Assembly (NCBI GenBank): GCA_002353225.1
Contig: DEJF01000010.1
Coordinates: 31,038 to 60,951 of the forward strand
Length of the DNA: 29,914 nucleotides
Reading direction: 5' to 3'
From: Prevotella sp. UBA2755
GTDB taxonomy: Bacteria > Bacteroidota > Bacteroidia > Bacteroidales > Bacteroidaceae
Each line of letters begins with the position of its first letter. Positions within the stretch are counted from its first letter, which is position 1. The position numbers and the translations under genes were made by a program. The notes under the pieces are model-generated. The model ran no database searches, was not told the origin of the DNA, and saw only the letters and a program-made list of their open reading frames with translations. Of this stretch, positions 14,889-22,315 are shown piece after piece.

Positions 14889-15180
14889 ACTTGTTTTGTT
14901 TTAAAGATTAAACTTATTGTGAATGATATATGTTTGTATGCACACGAAGAAGCGGCTGCGAAGGCGCATAGCTCTCCGCAGCAACATATGCGCCCGACAC
15001 TGCCTTACGGCGGCATCAGAACGGCATGGGTTAACGATGAAGTCTAATAAATGGGGGGGTAGTTATTGCGCCAACAACGGTCTCACCCGTCCTGCCTCCG
15101 AATGTCGGGCAGGACGCAGCAGTGAAGCTGGTGTATGTCAGGGTAATGCCGGGCATTGTGTTGGGATAAATGTTATTACA
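14889..15180 (-). other. Possible structured leader RNA
   Basis: This stretch without a convincing gene has two interlocking stems: GCTGCG (14955-14960) with CGCAGC (14977-14982), and GGCGCATA (14963-14970) with TATGCGCC (14987-14994). The order of the arms is that of an H-type pseudoknot or two exclusive hairpins. A 9-bp stem CGTCCTGCC/GGCAGGACG lies near 15089-15117. A 41-codon frame at 15031-15156 (minus) is not supported otherwise. Confidence 0.35.
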
Positions 15181-15184
15181 GCGG

Positions 15185-15215
15185 CAAAGATACACATAAT
15201 CTTCCAATAAACAAT
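15185..15215 (-). promoter_or_regulatory. Candidate minus-strand promoter
   Basis: -7 TATCTTTG (15185-15192) and -33 ATTG (15212-15215), spacer 19 nt. It would transcribe the structured stretch and the 31-codon ORF. Confidence 0.55.
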
Positions 15216-15242
15216 GAAAAATAAAAATAAATTAGGATTTAT

Positions 15243-15273
15243 TTTGTAGTTTGCTCACTTATTCGTATCTTTG
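15243..15273 (+). promoter_or_regulatory. Promoter of candidate small RNA 1
   Basis: TTTG (15243-15246) and TATCTTTG (15266-15273), spacer 19 nt. No gene follows before the terminator at 15345-15369. Confidence 0.75.
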
Positions 15274-15279
15274 CAATGT

Positions 15280-15370
15280 CAAAACAATGTTTTGGCTACG
15301 CCGCTGAGTGCGGGGAGTAAGACTGCACCGTCCCTACTCCATTTAAAAGCCACCTTTTGGTGGCTTTTTA
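15280..15370 (+). ncRNA. Candidate small RNA 1 (about 90 nt)
   Basis: Bounded by a consensus promoter and a strong intrinsic terminator (10-bp stem AAAAGCCACC/GGTGGCTTTT with loop TTTT, then T/A-rich tail, 15345-15373). Inside are a CAAAAC/GTTTTG hairpin, CCGC/GCGG and GGAGTA (15314-15319) / TACTCC (15335-15340). No plausible ORF fits except a six-codon MFWLRR. The exact 5' end is a guess from the -7 box. I do not recognise an RNA family; a 6S-like or Bacteroidales-specific RNA is possible. Confidence 0.6.
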
Positions 15371-15402
15371 TTTTTCATACATTTTGCGAAAAATGCGGTT
15401 AG

Positions 15403-15440
15403 TAGCCCCTCTCCTAACCTCTCCCTGTTGAGGGGGAGGG
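15403..15440 (-). repeat. Palindromic element, intergenic copy
   Basis: Read on the minus strand: CCCTCCCCCTCAACAGGGAG... then AGGTTAGGAGAGGGG. It shares the CTCAACAGGG loop and the G-rich tail with the copy inside the P-type ATPase at 7555-7585. Confidence 0.75.
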
Positions 15441-15476
15441 AAAACAAAAAAGCCGCAGGTCCTAAGATCTGCGGCT
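15441..15476 (-). terminator. Terminator after the 30- and 119-residue genes
   Basis: AGCCGCAG (15451-15458) pairs with CTGCGGCT (15469-15476); on the minus strand the stem is followed by TTTTTTGTTTT. Confidence 0.8.
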
Positions 15477-15495
15477 CTGGATTATTAAACGCTTG

Positions 15496-15588
15496 TTATT
15501 TGTTCTCTAAATTAATCTTGTTGTTGACGTGCATTGCCTCAGCAACAGAGATGGCTAAAACAGCCAGTGCAAATAATGTCATTATCAT
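15496..15588 (-). CDS. 30-residue hydrophobic small protein
   Basis: ATG to TAA, 30 codons. Residues 1-18 are hydrophobic (MIMTLFALAVLAIS...), followed by VAEAMHVNNKINLENK, so it looks like a signal peptide or single membrane helix with a short polar tail. An AGGAAAG stretch precedes the ATG by 1-7 nt. It begins 17 nt after the stop of the 119-residue gene and ends before the terminator at 15441-15476, so the two are probably one transcript. I know no family. Confidence 0.55.
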   Translation of the reverse strand: MIMTLFALAVLAISVAEAMHVNNKINLENK

Positions 15589-15605
15589 ACTTTCCTTTCT
15601 CTCAA

Positions 15606-15965
15606 TTACTTCAAACCACGGTTGTTCATCGTTACGTTCAGCAGCATCACATAAGTCTTGTACTGATCACGGTTGAGCACGTAGTTCATAAAACCAAGAT
15701 CCTTTTTGATGGCTGCATTAACACGCGCATCACGCTCCTCTTTACCATACTGTGTGGCGAACATCATCTCAGAACAGAAGGTCTTGTGAATCTCAGCCAC
15801 AGCCTCTTTCTGATCGTCAGCAAGATTCAGAGCCTTGCTCAACTGATTCATATTTACGCTCAGATTGTAAGCCTCTGCATTGTTGACACTGTTCATGTTC
15901 TCGTTCTCAGCAAATGTGAGCGTCAGGCTCAACATTGCTACAACTGTAAAAAACAATCTTTTCAT
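15606..15965 (-). CDS. Small exported protein of unknown function
   Basis: 119 residues. A signal peptide (1-19, MKRLFFTVVAMLSLTLTFA) leaves a mature protein of about 100 residues, mostly alpha-helical and charged, with the pattern 'LSKALNLADDQKEAVAEIHKTF' near 42-63 (hydrophobic-acidic helix, split here) and 'LNRDQYKTYVMLLNVTMNNRG' at the end. The 'LxxDQ...VxxIhxxF...vLnxdQYkkY' pattern resembles short Bacteroidales periplasmic helical proteins (Spy/LTXXQ-like in layout only). No catalytic residues are evident. Its promoter at 16089-16120 gives a leader of about 115 nt with a GCCCC/GGGGC stem. The 30-residue gene follows. Confidence 0.75.
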   Translation of the reverse strand: MKRLFFTVVAMLSLTLTFAENENMNSVNNAEAYNLSVNMNQLSKALNLADDQKEAVAEIHKTFCSEMMFATQYGKEERDARVNAAIKKDLGFMNYVLNRDQYKTYVMLLNVTMNNRGLK

Positions 15966-16088
15966 TTTCGTTACCCTTTCTTTTCTTTAAATTTTACTTA
16001 TGCCCCTTTTTGTGTTTGTTCTTACATTATTTATATATGGGGCTGTTATCCTTTTATCTTGTCGCCCAGATTTCTCTGATTGACGATG

Positions 16089-16120
16089 CAAAGGTACGGC
16101 AAATTTTGATACGCTCCAAA
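16089..16120 (-). promoter_or_regulatory. Promoter of the 119-residue gene
   Basis: -7 TACCTTTG (16089-16096) and -33 TTTG (16117-16120), spacer 20 nt. The start is about 115 nt before the ATG, an unusually long leader for this window. Confidence 0.75.
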
Positions 16121-16224
16121 CATTTCGGGGTTCTGTGTGCGAAAACAGACCGAATTCTTGACCTCGGTCAAAGAATCGAAGTTTTATTGTTTTTTTATCA
16201 ATTTCGCATTAAACGCAGTCGTTT

Positions 16225-16256
16225 TTTGCCTATTTCAAAATAAATTCGTATCTTCG
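16225..16256 (+). promoter_or_regulatory. Promoter of slyD-aroC
   Basis: TTTG (16225-16228) and TATCTTCG (16249-16256), spacer 20 nt, 27 nt before ATG 16284. One mismatch in the -7 box. Confidence 0.65.
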
Positions 16257-16283
16257 CAGCCAAATTATAAACTAAAGCAGACT

Positions 16284-16862
16284 ATGAGTGAAATGACCCA
16301 TAAATACATTGCCGTGAGTTACCGCTTATTCATAGACGGCGACAATGGCAAGGAGTTGGTGGAAGAGACTACAAAAGAACAGCCCTTCTATTTTATGACA
16401 GGTTTCGGCATCGCACTGGATGCCTTTGAGAAAAAACTGATTGACGTACCCCAGGGTGAGGACTTTGATTTCTCGCTGGAGAAGGAGGAAGCCTATGGTG
16501 ACTATGTGTTGGAACATGTAGTGGAACTGGATCGTGAGATATTTACGATTGACGGCAAGTTCGACCATGAGCATATCTTTGTAGATGCGGTAGTACCTTT
16601 GCAGAACGAGGACGGCAACCGCTTCTATGGTAAGATATTGGAGATTGGAGAAGAGAAGGTGAAAGTGGACCTGAACCACCCGCTGGCTGGCGAGACCCTG
16701 CATTTCGTAGGAGAAGTACTGGAGAACCGTGAGGCTACCGAAGACGAGGTTCGTAGTATGATAGCCCGCATGAGTGGCGGTTGCGGTGGTTGCGGAGGCG
16801 GCTGTCAGAAAGACGGTTGCGGCAGTGACTGTAACTGCGGCAGTTGTGGAGGATGTAATTAA
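16284..16862 (+). CDS. slyD: SlyD-type FKBP peptidyl-prolyl isomerase
   Basis: 192 residues from ATG 16284, downstream of the promoter at 16225-16256; the longer frame from 16137 covers that promoter and is rejected. The FKBP core (about 7-75 and 125-150) is interrupted by an insert-in-flap domain, as in SlyD: 'PFYFMTGFGIALDAFEKKLI' opens the core, 'EEAYGDYVLEHVVELDREIF' leads into the insert, and 'LNHPLAGETLHFVGEVL' closes the core. The C-terminal 28 residues carry 8 Cys in CGGC, CxxxC and CNC patterns and would bind metal such as nickel, copper or zinc. In SlyD the tail supplies metal delivery and the core prolyl isomerisation and chaperoning. It lies 8 nt before aroC. Confidence 0.88.
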   Translation: MSEMTHKYIAVSYRLFIDGDNGKELVEETTKEQPFYFMTGFGIALDAFEKKLIDVPQGEDFDFSLEKEEAYGDYVLEHVVELDREIFTIDGKFDHEHIFVDAVVPLQNEDGNRFYGKILEIGEEKVKVDLNHPLAGETLHFVGEVLENREATEDEVRSMIARMSGGCGGCGGGCQKDGCGSDCNCGSCGGCN

Positions 16863-16870
16863 AACATAAT

Positions 16871-17944
16871 ATGAATACATTTGGCAACATATTCACGCTG
16901 ACGACGTTCGGAGAGAGTCATGGCGAGGCGATAGGCGGTGTCGTGGACGGCATGCCTGCCGGCATTGCTATCGACGTGGACTTCATCCAGAGTGAACTGA
17001 ACCGTCGTCGTCCAGGGCAAAGCAGCATCACGACCAGCCGTCAGGAAGGTGACGTGGTGGAACTGCTGAGCGGTGTCTTTGAGGGACGTTCGACAGGATG
17101 TCCTATCGGCTTTATCGTGCGAAACACCAACCAGCACTCTCAGGACTACGAGAATATGCGTCAACTGTATCGCCCCTCCCATGCCGACTACACCTATGCC
17201 ACGAAATACGGCAACAGGGACCATCGGGGCGGAGGACGGTCATCGGCTCGTATCACCATCAGTCGTGTAGTGGCTGGAGCCTTGGCAAAACTGGCTCTAC
17301 GCCAACTGAATATCAGTGTTCAAGCCTATACCTCCCAGGTGGGGAGTATCCAACTGGATAGGGATTATCGGAAATATGACCTCTCGCTGACAGAAACGAA
17401 CATCGTTCGCTGCCCAGACCCTATGAAAGCAGCAGAGATGATACAACTGATTACTCAGTTAAGGGCTGAGGGTGATACCATTGGTGGTGTCATCACTTGT
17501 GTGGTGAAAGGCTGTCCAGCAGGACTGGGAGAACCTGAGTTTGGCAAACTACACGCCGCGCTGGGATCGGCAATGCTGGGCATTAATGCCGTGAAAGGTT
17601 TTGAGTATGGGGAGGGCTTTGACGGTGTGACGGCTCGTGGCTCGGAACAGAACGATATTTTCGTGAATATCAACGGACAGGTTATGACACTGACAAACCA
17701 TAGCGGTGGCATTCAGGGAGGCATCAGCAACGGACAGGACATCTATTTCCGTGTGGCTTTCAAACCTGTGGCTACCCTACTCCGTGAACAAGATACGATA
17801 GACATCTATGGTAATGCCACTAAACTGACAGCAAAAGGACGCCACGATCCATGTGTGCTTCCCCGTGCTGTTCCTGTGGTGGAAGCCATGGCTGCAATGA
17901 CTATTTTAGACTACTTTTTACTTAATAAATCGACGAAGATATAG
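16871..17944 (+). CDS. aroC: Chorismate synthase
   Basis: 357 residues. It converts 5-enolpyruvylshikimate 3-phosphate to chorismate with reduced FMN as cofactor. The signatures are 'FGESHG' (14-19), 'RRPGQSSITTSRQEGD', 'SHADYTY', 'HRGGGRSSAR' and 'GGIQGGISNGQDI' (also the 'RGSEQND' segment). All look intact and the length is normal. It starts 8 nt after slyD, so the two form an operon. The rest of the aromatic pathway's end lies at 1995-5990. Its transcript may run to the terminator at 18084-18117. Confidence 0.95.
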   Translation: MNTFGNIFTLTTFGESHGEAIGGVVDGMPAGIAIDVDFIQSELNRRRPGQSSITTSRQEGDVVELLSGVFEGRSTGCPIGFIVRNTNQHSQDYENMRQLYRPSHADYTYATKYGNRDHRGGGRSSARITISRVVAGALAKLALRQLNISVQAYTSQVGSIQLDRDYRKYDLSLTETNIVRCPDPMKAAEMIQLITQLRAEGDTIGGVITCVVKGCPAGLGEPEFGKLHAALGSAMLGINAVKGFEYGEGFDGVTARGSEQNDIFVNINGQVMTLTNHSGGIQGGISNGQDIYFRVAFKPVATLLREQDTIDIYGNATKLTAKGRHDPCVLPRAVPVVEAMAAMTILDYFLLNKSTKI

Positions 17945-18019
17945 GTTTTTCGAATTAAAATGCAAAAAAAATCGGAAAAGGCTTGGTCGTTTAATTATTT
18001 TATACTATCTTTGCAAATG

Positions 18020-18118
18020 CTATTGAAGGGTTTGTGAAAATCCCAATATGCTTTAGTTAAGTCTAGTTTAGTTTTTGTGTTGGTTGAGAGCAGTCGTTTG
18101 ACTGCTCTCAAATTTTTA
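18020..18118 (+). ncRNA. Candidate small RNA 2 (about 100 nt)
   Basis: -7 box TATCTTTG at 18006-18013 with a degenerate -33 TTGG (17983-17986, spacer 19 nt), ending in a 12-bp perfect terminator stem TTGAGAGCAGTC/GACTGCTCTCAA (18084-18095, 18100-18111) followed by ATTTTT. No ORF longer than six codons lies between. It is also consistent with the 3' end of aroC mRNA. The terminator overlaps the last bases of pyrD on the other strand. Confidence 0.55.
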
Positions 18119-19024
18119 TTCCAAACACCCGATAATCTCTGATACTGAATGGCAACCATGCTGGTTGAGCCAGTCATTAATACCATCACGTACCTTGATT
18201 GTAACGGCTGGATCAATGAAGTTTGCCGTTCCTATCTCTATCGCCGTAGCACCTGCCATCAGAAACTCAATGGCATCACGGGCATTCATAATACCCCCCA
18301 GACCAACAACCGGAATCTTCACGGCCTTTGACACCTGCCACACCATACGCAGGGCAACAGGCTTAACAGCAGGACCACTGAGTCCACCAGTATTGATACT
18401 CAGAACGGTACGGCGCTTCTCTATGTCTATCGCCATACCCATCAGCGTATTGATCAGCGACACGCTATCGGCACCCTGCGCCTCACAGGCTCTGGCTATC
18501 TCTGCGATATTCGTCACATTAGGCGACAGTTTCACTATTAGCGTCTTGTGATAACGCTCGCGGACTGCCTTCACCACACTCTCTGCACCAGCGCAGGTAA
18601 CGCCAAACGCCATACCTCCATCCTTCACATTCGGACATGAGATATTCAACTCAATAGCAGGAATCTTATCCAAGGCATCTATGCGAGCCGCACACTCAGC
18701 ATAGTCCTCTGGTGATGAGCCACTGACATTGACTATCATATTGGTATCGATATCCTTAATCTGAGGATATATATGCTCACAGAAATAGTCGACACCTTTG
18801 TTCTGCAAACCCACACAGTTGAGCATGCCGGAAGGCGTCTCTGCCATACGGGGATAGTCATTACCCTCACGAGGCTTCAAGGTAGTACCTTTGACGATAA
18901 TACCCCCTAATCCGTCAAGAGGAATAAAGTCAGCGAACTCCAAACCATATCCAAATGTTCCTGAAGCCGTCATCACTGGGTTCTTCAGTGACAGACGACC
19001 AATATTTACGCTTAAATCTGCCAT
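18116..19024 (-). CDS. pyrD: Dihydroorotate dehydrogenase, class 1B catalytic subunit
   Basis: 302 residues. It oxidises dihydroorotate to orotate in pyrimidine synthesis, using FMN. The class 1 features are 'NPVMTASGTFGYG', 'GIIVKGTTLKPREGN', 'NCVGLQNKG', 'ELNISCPNVKDGG' with the catalytic-base cysteine, 'VKLSPN', 'INTLMG', 'GLSGPAVKP' and 'VGLGGIMNARDAIEFLMAGA' (start). The start overlaps the end of pyrK by 13 nt, so translation is coupled; as in class 1B enzymes it works as a heterotetramer with PyrK. Its stop lies against the terminator of candidate small RNA 2. Confidence 0.95.
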   Translation of the reverse strand: MADLSVNIGRLSLKNPVMTASGTFGYGLEFADFIPLDGLGGIIVKGTTLKPREGNDYPRMAETPSGMLNCVGLQNKGVDYFCEHIYPQIKDIDTNMIVNVSGSSPEDYAECAARIDALDKIPAIELNISCPNVKDGGMAFGVTCAGAESVVKAVRERYHKTLIVKLSPNVTNIAEIARACEAQGADSVSLINTLMGMAIDIEKRRTVLSINTGGLSGPAVKPVALRMVWQVSKAVKIPVVGLGGIMNARDAIEFLMAGATAIEIGTANFIDPAVTIKVRDGINDWLNQHGCHSVSEIIGCLE

Positions 19025-19788
19025 AACAACTGTTTTACATTAAATACTGGTCCTTCCTTACATACACAAAGGTTACCCTTCGTGGTCTTCTCTACACAAC
19101 ACAAACAGGCTCCCAATCCGCATGCCATCATATTCTCCAAAGATGCCTCACATTCTATGTCCGCCCGATGGGCATAACGCGCCACTGCTACCATCATAGG
19201 CTTGGGTCCACAAGTAGCGATACCATCAAAATGCTCTTTCTGCAGTACGGAGTGGTTGGTTACAAACCCCTTCTCACCTTCCGAGCCATCCTCTGTCGTC
19301 ACAAATACACGACCATAGTGCTTGAAAAGGTCTGTTTCCAATAGGTCTGCCTTTGTACGGGCTCCTAACAGGAAAGTCGGCTCAATACCAGATTTCTTCA
19401 TCTCAGCACCCATATACAACAACGGAGCGACACCAACACCTCCGCCTACAAGCAATATACGCTCATCCGATTTCTGAGGCATCGTAAAACCATTACCCAA
19501 TGGTAACACACAATTAACAATGTCACCTGCTTGGAGTTTGCCTAATTGACGGGTACCATCACCTATCGTCGCAACTAAAAGCCATAACTCATTATGCTCC
19601 TTATCCACAAAATTAATGGAGATAGGACGACGCAGGAAAGTAGTTTCTGAACCATCCACACGCACCTCCACAAACTGTCCAGGAAGCATCTCCGGCAGAG
19701 GAGCGGTGTCAGTGAGGCGTAACAGCACATGCTTGGGACTAATACGTTCGACTTGCTTGACTGTCAGGTCGAGAATATATTTCTTCAT
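19012..19788 (-). CDS. pyrK: Dihydroorotate dehydrogenase electron transfer subunit
   Basis: 258 residues. It carries FAD and a [2Fe-2S] cluster and passes electrons from the FMN in PyrD to NAD+. The FAD-binding beta-barrel has 'RRPISI' (53-58), the NAD-binding domain 'GGGVGVAPLLY' (115-125), and the Cys cluster lies at residues 223-243 in 'CGLGACLCCVEKTT...CVC', with cysteines at 223, 228, 231 and 241 or 243. It is the first gene of pyrK-pyrD, with the promoter at 19814-19845. Confidence 0.94.
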   Translation of the reverse strand: MKKYILDLTVKQVERISPKHVLLRLTDTAPLPEMLPGQFVEVRVDGSETTFLRRPISINFVDKEHNELWLLVATIGDGTRQLGKLQAGDIVNCVLPLGNGFTMPQKSDERILLVGGGVGVAPLLYMGAEMKKSGIEPTFLLGARTKADLLETDLFKHYGRVFVTTEDGSEGEKGFVTNHSVLQKEHFDGIATCGPKPMMVAVARYAHRADIECEASLENMMACGLGACLCCVEKTTKGNLCVCKEGPVFNVKQLLWQI

Positions 19789-19813
19789 ATACCTTATTAT
19801 ATTAAATATGGCG

Positions 19814-19845
19814 CAAAATTACGAAAAAACGAGAGAAAAGCCAAA
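19814..19845 (-). promoter_or_regulatory. Promoter of pyrK-pyrD
   Basis: -7 TAATTTTG (19814-19821) and -33 TTTG (19842-19845), spacer 20 nt, 25 nt before ATG 19788. Confidence 0.75.
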
Positions 19846-19896
19846 TATATTTGTACTTTTCAGAGTTACAGACAATTTCGGCAAAGCCAAAATTAC

Positions 19897-19932
19897 GAAA
19901 AAAAATGAGAACACATTCATTTGTGCTCTCAT
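19897..19932 (-). terminator. Terminator of the XRE regulator gene
   Basis: ATGAGA-A-CACA (19905-19915) pairs with TGTG-C-TCTCAT (19922-19932), one A/C mismatch; on the minus strand a seven-T run follows. The TGA stop (19929-19931) is inside the stem. Confidence 0.7.
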
Positions 19933-20387
19933 TTAGCCTTCATCGGAACGAAGGTTTCATAGGTCTGATCATCGTAATAGACCCTTATTTCTGTCACTTT
20001 CCGTGGCTCTTTGTCAATTATTTTCACAACTTGACTTGAATTTTCAGGATGTGTATTTCTTACACCTTGCGGATAAGTAGTCATCGGACTGCTATTTACC
20101 GACTGATCAAAATCAATCATGGTCTCTACTCCTAACTGTTGACCAGGTTCCAATGTCTTATCAGAACCACCATCTGGGGTTACATACATATTACCAACAC
20201 CCATTAAGAGCCAATCAGTGTTAATCATCGGTAACTTATTTTTGATCGCTTCGACAATATTCAGGGTGGGGCGAGTCCTGCCATTGAAAATACTACTCAA
20301 TGTCGCAGGTGATAATCCGATGAAATCCGCAAACACTTGTTGACTCATGTGCTGCTCTTCCATAATGTGTCTAATTCTGTCTTTCAT
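19929..20387 (-). CDS. XRE-family helix-turn-helix regulator
   Basis: 152 residues with ATG at 20387. The N-terminal 65 residues are a Cro/C1-type domain: 'MSQQVFADFIGLSPATLSSI' begins helix 2-3, 'FNGRTRPTLNIVEAI' follows, and 'INTDWLLMGVGNMY' closes it. Residues about 75-130 are polar, and the end ('KVTEIRVYYDDQTYETFVP') may form a beta hairpin for dimerisation or ligand binding. This is a common Bacteroidales small repressor layout; the target is unknown. The promoter (20440-20474) is its own, and the 770-nt non-coding gap upstream may hold its operator. pyrK lies downstream. Confidence 0.87.
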   Translation of the reverse strand: MKDRIRHIMEEQHMSQQVFADFIGLSPATLSSIFNGRTRPTLNIVEAIKNKLPMINTDWLLMGVGNMYVTPDGGSDKTLEPGQQLGVETMIDFDQSVNSSPMTTYPQGVRNTHPENSSQVVKIIDKEPRKVTEIRVYYDDQTYETFVPMKAK

Positions 20388-20439
20388 TTACTCATCAAGT
20401 CGTTTTTAGGGCAAAAATGCCGATTTTGCATTCACTTTA

Positions 20440-20474
20440 CAAAGGTAAAACAATTTTTTGAAACACACAACAAA
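20440..20474 (-). promoter_or_regulatory. Promoter of the XRE regulator
   Basis: -7 TACCTTTG (20440-20447) and -33 TTTG (20471-20474), spacer 23 nt. Confidence 0.65.
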
Positions 20475-21130
20475 TGTTTCGGAAATTTTAAGTTTAAAAG
20501 TTTGTGTTTTGATTTTAGAAATTTAAATCTCTGTAGCCGATTATTAAAACAAGCGTTAATGGATTCGTAAATCAAAATTCAGAATCTTAAAGTAAAGACG
20601 CAGAAAGATATAACATATTTATATAAGTAACTGGGTTTTTGTATGTTATGTTACAATAATGGCGAATTACCTCCTGAAATATACAAATTTAGGTTCTGAA
20701 AATCCCTTCTTTATTTACAATTTACATGAGTAAACGGATAAAAATATCAGATTTTTAGAAATTTATAGCGTAAACTTTAATAAGAATATGTATGAATGCC
20801 CTTATTTTAAAGCGGCTCTTTGTGTTTTTAAATCTGTATTTTCATTTGTAAATCTGAATTGAATTGTAAATTCCAAGCCTTTAGAATTTAAAACGCTATA
20901 CTCCATCCTTAAACGGTTTACAAATGGAAATTCACGAATAAAAACAACAAAAAACGTTAACGCTAAATTCTTAACGCTAAAAATGACGAAAAAACGAAAA
21001 TTTTGAAAGATTCTGAACGAGCGGTCGAAATGCTCAGAATTCGTAAAATGTAGAGGGGGAAAAAGAAGGGGAAACGCTTTTATTATCGGCTTTTGAGGCT
21101 GAAATTTTATGTTCAGGATTTTAGGGGAAA
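20475..21130. other. AT-rich intergenic stretch without a gene
   Basis: About 650 nt with no frame longer than about 25 codons that looks coding. It is A/T-rich with many AAATTT words. The exact direct repeat TTAACGCTAAA occurs at 20957-20967 and 20971-20981. I see nothing else convincing; it may be regulatory or a decayed gene. Confidence 0.5.
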
Positions 21131-21134
21131 TAGA

Positions 21135-21163
21135 AAAAAACGGCTCTAAAAAGACCGTTTTTT
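21135..21163 (-). terminator. Terminator after holA
   Basis: AAAAAACGG (21135-21143) pairs with CCGTTTTTT (21155-21163). The stem overlaps the holA TAA (21162-21164) and has T-runs on both strands. Confidence 0.8.
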
Positions 21164-22187
21164 AGTGGAGAATGAAGAAAATCAACTCCTTCATTAACTC
21201 TCCTGGAGGGGTATTTGGGTTGTCCAAGCCCTTACTTTTGGCATCAATTTCTCTTATTTTGCTGATTATCTGCAGCACTTTCATTCCTGTATAGTTTCGC
21301 ATGCCTGTCATATAGTCTTTGGCAGACCATGCACTCCTAAGATCCAGCCACTGCGCTACCCCATCCTGATTATTTTTCTGGGGACAATAATGTGCCAGCA
21401 TCAGATTTTGGAAGTAATTAAAGAGTAACGGGAGAAATGAGTAGATACTTCCTGCCTTCGGATTTTCGTCAAAATATTTCACAATCTGATTTGCCTTGTA
21501 AATATTCCTGTTCACAATGGCATCCCGAAGTTCATAGCCATTAAAATCCTTACTTACCCCTATCTGGTCTTCCACCACTTGCGGGGTTACTCTCCTATTC
21601 TCTTCTGGCAGGGAGAGCAAAACCTTGTCTAATTCACCCACCAAGCGACTCAGGTCGGCTCCTACAGCATCTGCTATCAACTGGGTGGATTTGGGGTCTA
21701 TACTGGCATTTTTAGCCGTCAGATAGCCCTCAATAAATGCCGGAAGGTCACGTTCACGCAGTTTTTTACTCTCAAAGAGTACCCCATTCTGCTGGATAGC
21801 CTTCACATATTCCCGTTTCCGACCGTCTATAGAGCCGTTTTTATGACACATCACAAGGATTGTGGAGGGCATTGGTGCCTTAAAATACTTCTCCAACGGC
21901 TCCGTATTCTTCACATTCTGGGCTTCCTTGACGATAATCACCTGATGCTCAGACATCATAGGATAGCGTTTGGCGGCATCCACGATCTGTGAGGCATTCA
22001 CGTCAGAGCCAAACAAAACGGTCTGGTTAAAGTCCTTCTCCTCTGGCTGTAGCACATTCTCCGCAATCCAATTACTGATTTTGTCGATATAATATGGTTC
22101 ATCCCCCATCAGATAATAAACGGGAGAGAAATGGCGAGCCTTCAACTCGCTCATTACAGAATTGTATGTCACTACAGCCTGAGCCAT
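21162..22187 (-). CDS. holA: DNA polymerase III subunit delta
   Basis: 341 residues, normal for HolA. It opens the beta clamp as part of the clamp loader. It begins 'MAQAVVTYNSVMSELKARHF', then 'PVYYLMGDEPYYIDKI' marks the N-terminal AAA-like domain; 'NQTVLFGSDVNASQIVDAA' and 'RYPMMSEHQVIIVKEAQ' follow; the C-terminal 'RDAIVNRNIYKANQIVKYF' and 'LPLLFNYFQNLMLAHYCPQ' helices form the collar domain. There is no functional Walker A, as usual for delta. The promoter -7 box ends only 4 nt before the ATG. The sequence is normal. Confidence 0.93.
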   Translation of the reverse strand: MAQAVVTYNSVMSELKARHFSPVYYLMGDEPYYIDKISNWIAENVLQPEEKDFNQTVLFGSDVNASQIVDAAKRYPMMSEHQVIIVKEAQNVKNTEPLEKYFKAPMPSTILVMCHKNGSIDGRKREYVKAIQQNGVLFESKKLRERDLPAFIEGYLTAKNASIDPKSTQLIADAVGADLSRLVGELDKVLLSLPEENRRVTPQVVEDQIGVSKDFNGYELRDAIVNRNIYKANQIVKYFDENPKAGSIYSFLPLLFNYFQNLMLAHYCPQKNNQDGVAQWLDLRSAWSAKDYMTGMRNYTGMKVLQIISKIREIDAKSKGLDNPNTPPGELMKELIFFILH

Positions 22188-22191
22188 GATG

Positions 22192-22222
22192 CAAAGTTAC
22201 AAAAAATCGAGAGAAATGCAAA
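22192..22222 (-). promoter_or_regulatory. holA promoter
   Basis: -7 TAACTTTG (22192-22199) and -33 TTTG (22219-22222), spacer 19 nt. A second TAACTTTG lies upstream at 22276-22283. The proximal -7 box ends 4 nt before the ATG, so transcription would start at or next to it. Confidence 0.7.
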
Positions 22223-22285
22223 AGGAAAGTTTGCTTTTCTTTTCATTTCCGAGTGCCGGGTAAGTTCGACGAAGTCAAAGTTACA

Positions 22286-22301
22286 AGAGAGAGAGAGAGA
22301 G
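22286..22301. repeat. (AG)8 dinucleotide tract
   Basis: Eight AG units lie directly upstream (minus strand) of a second TAACTTTG box (22276-22283), where the -33/-7 spacer would be. Length change by slippage could alter spacing. Confidence 0.6.
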
Positions 22302-22315
22302 AAAAGTCCCAATAA

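Noticed and set aside
15031..15156. 41-codon minus-strand frame
   Set aside because: No domain and it covers the 9-bp hairpin; could be chance.
14923..15210. 95-codon plus-strand frame
   Set aside because: Arg/Cys-rich with no promoter on this strand and it crosses the stem-loops of the minus-strand leader.
15278..15304. Six-codon MFWLRR frame as a Trp leader peptide
   Set aside because: One Trp codon only, and no biosynthetic gene follows the terminator.
16010..16243. 77-codon plus-strand frame
   Set aside because: It lies over the divergent promoters of the 119-residue gene and slyD; low-complexity composition.
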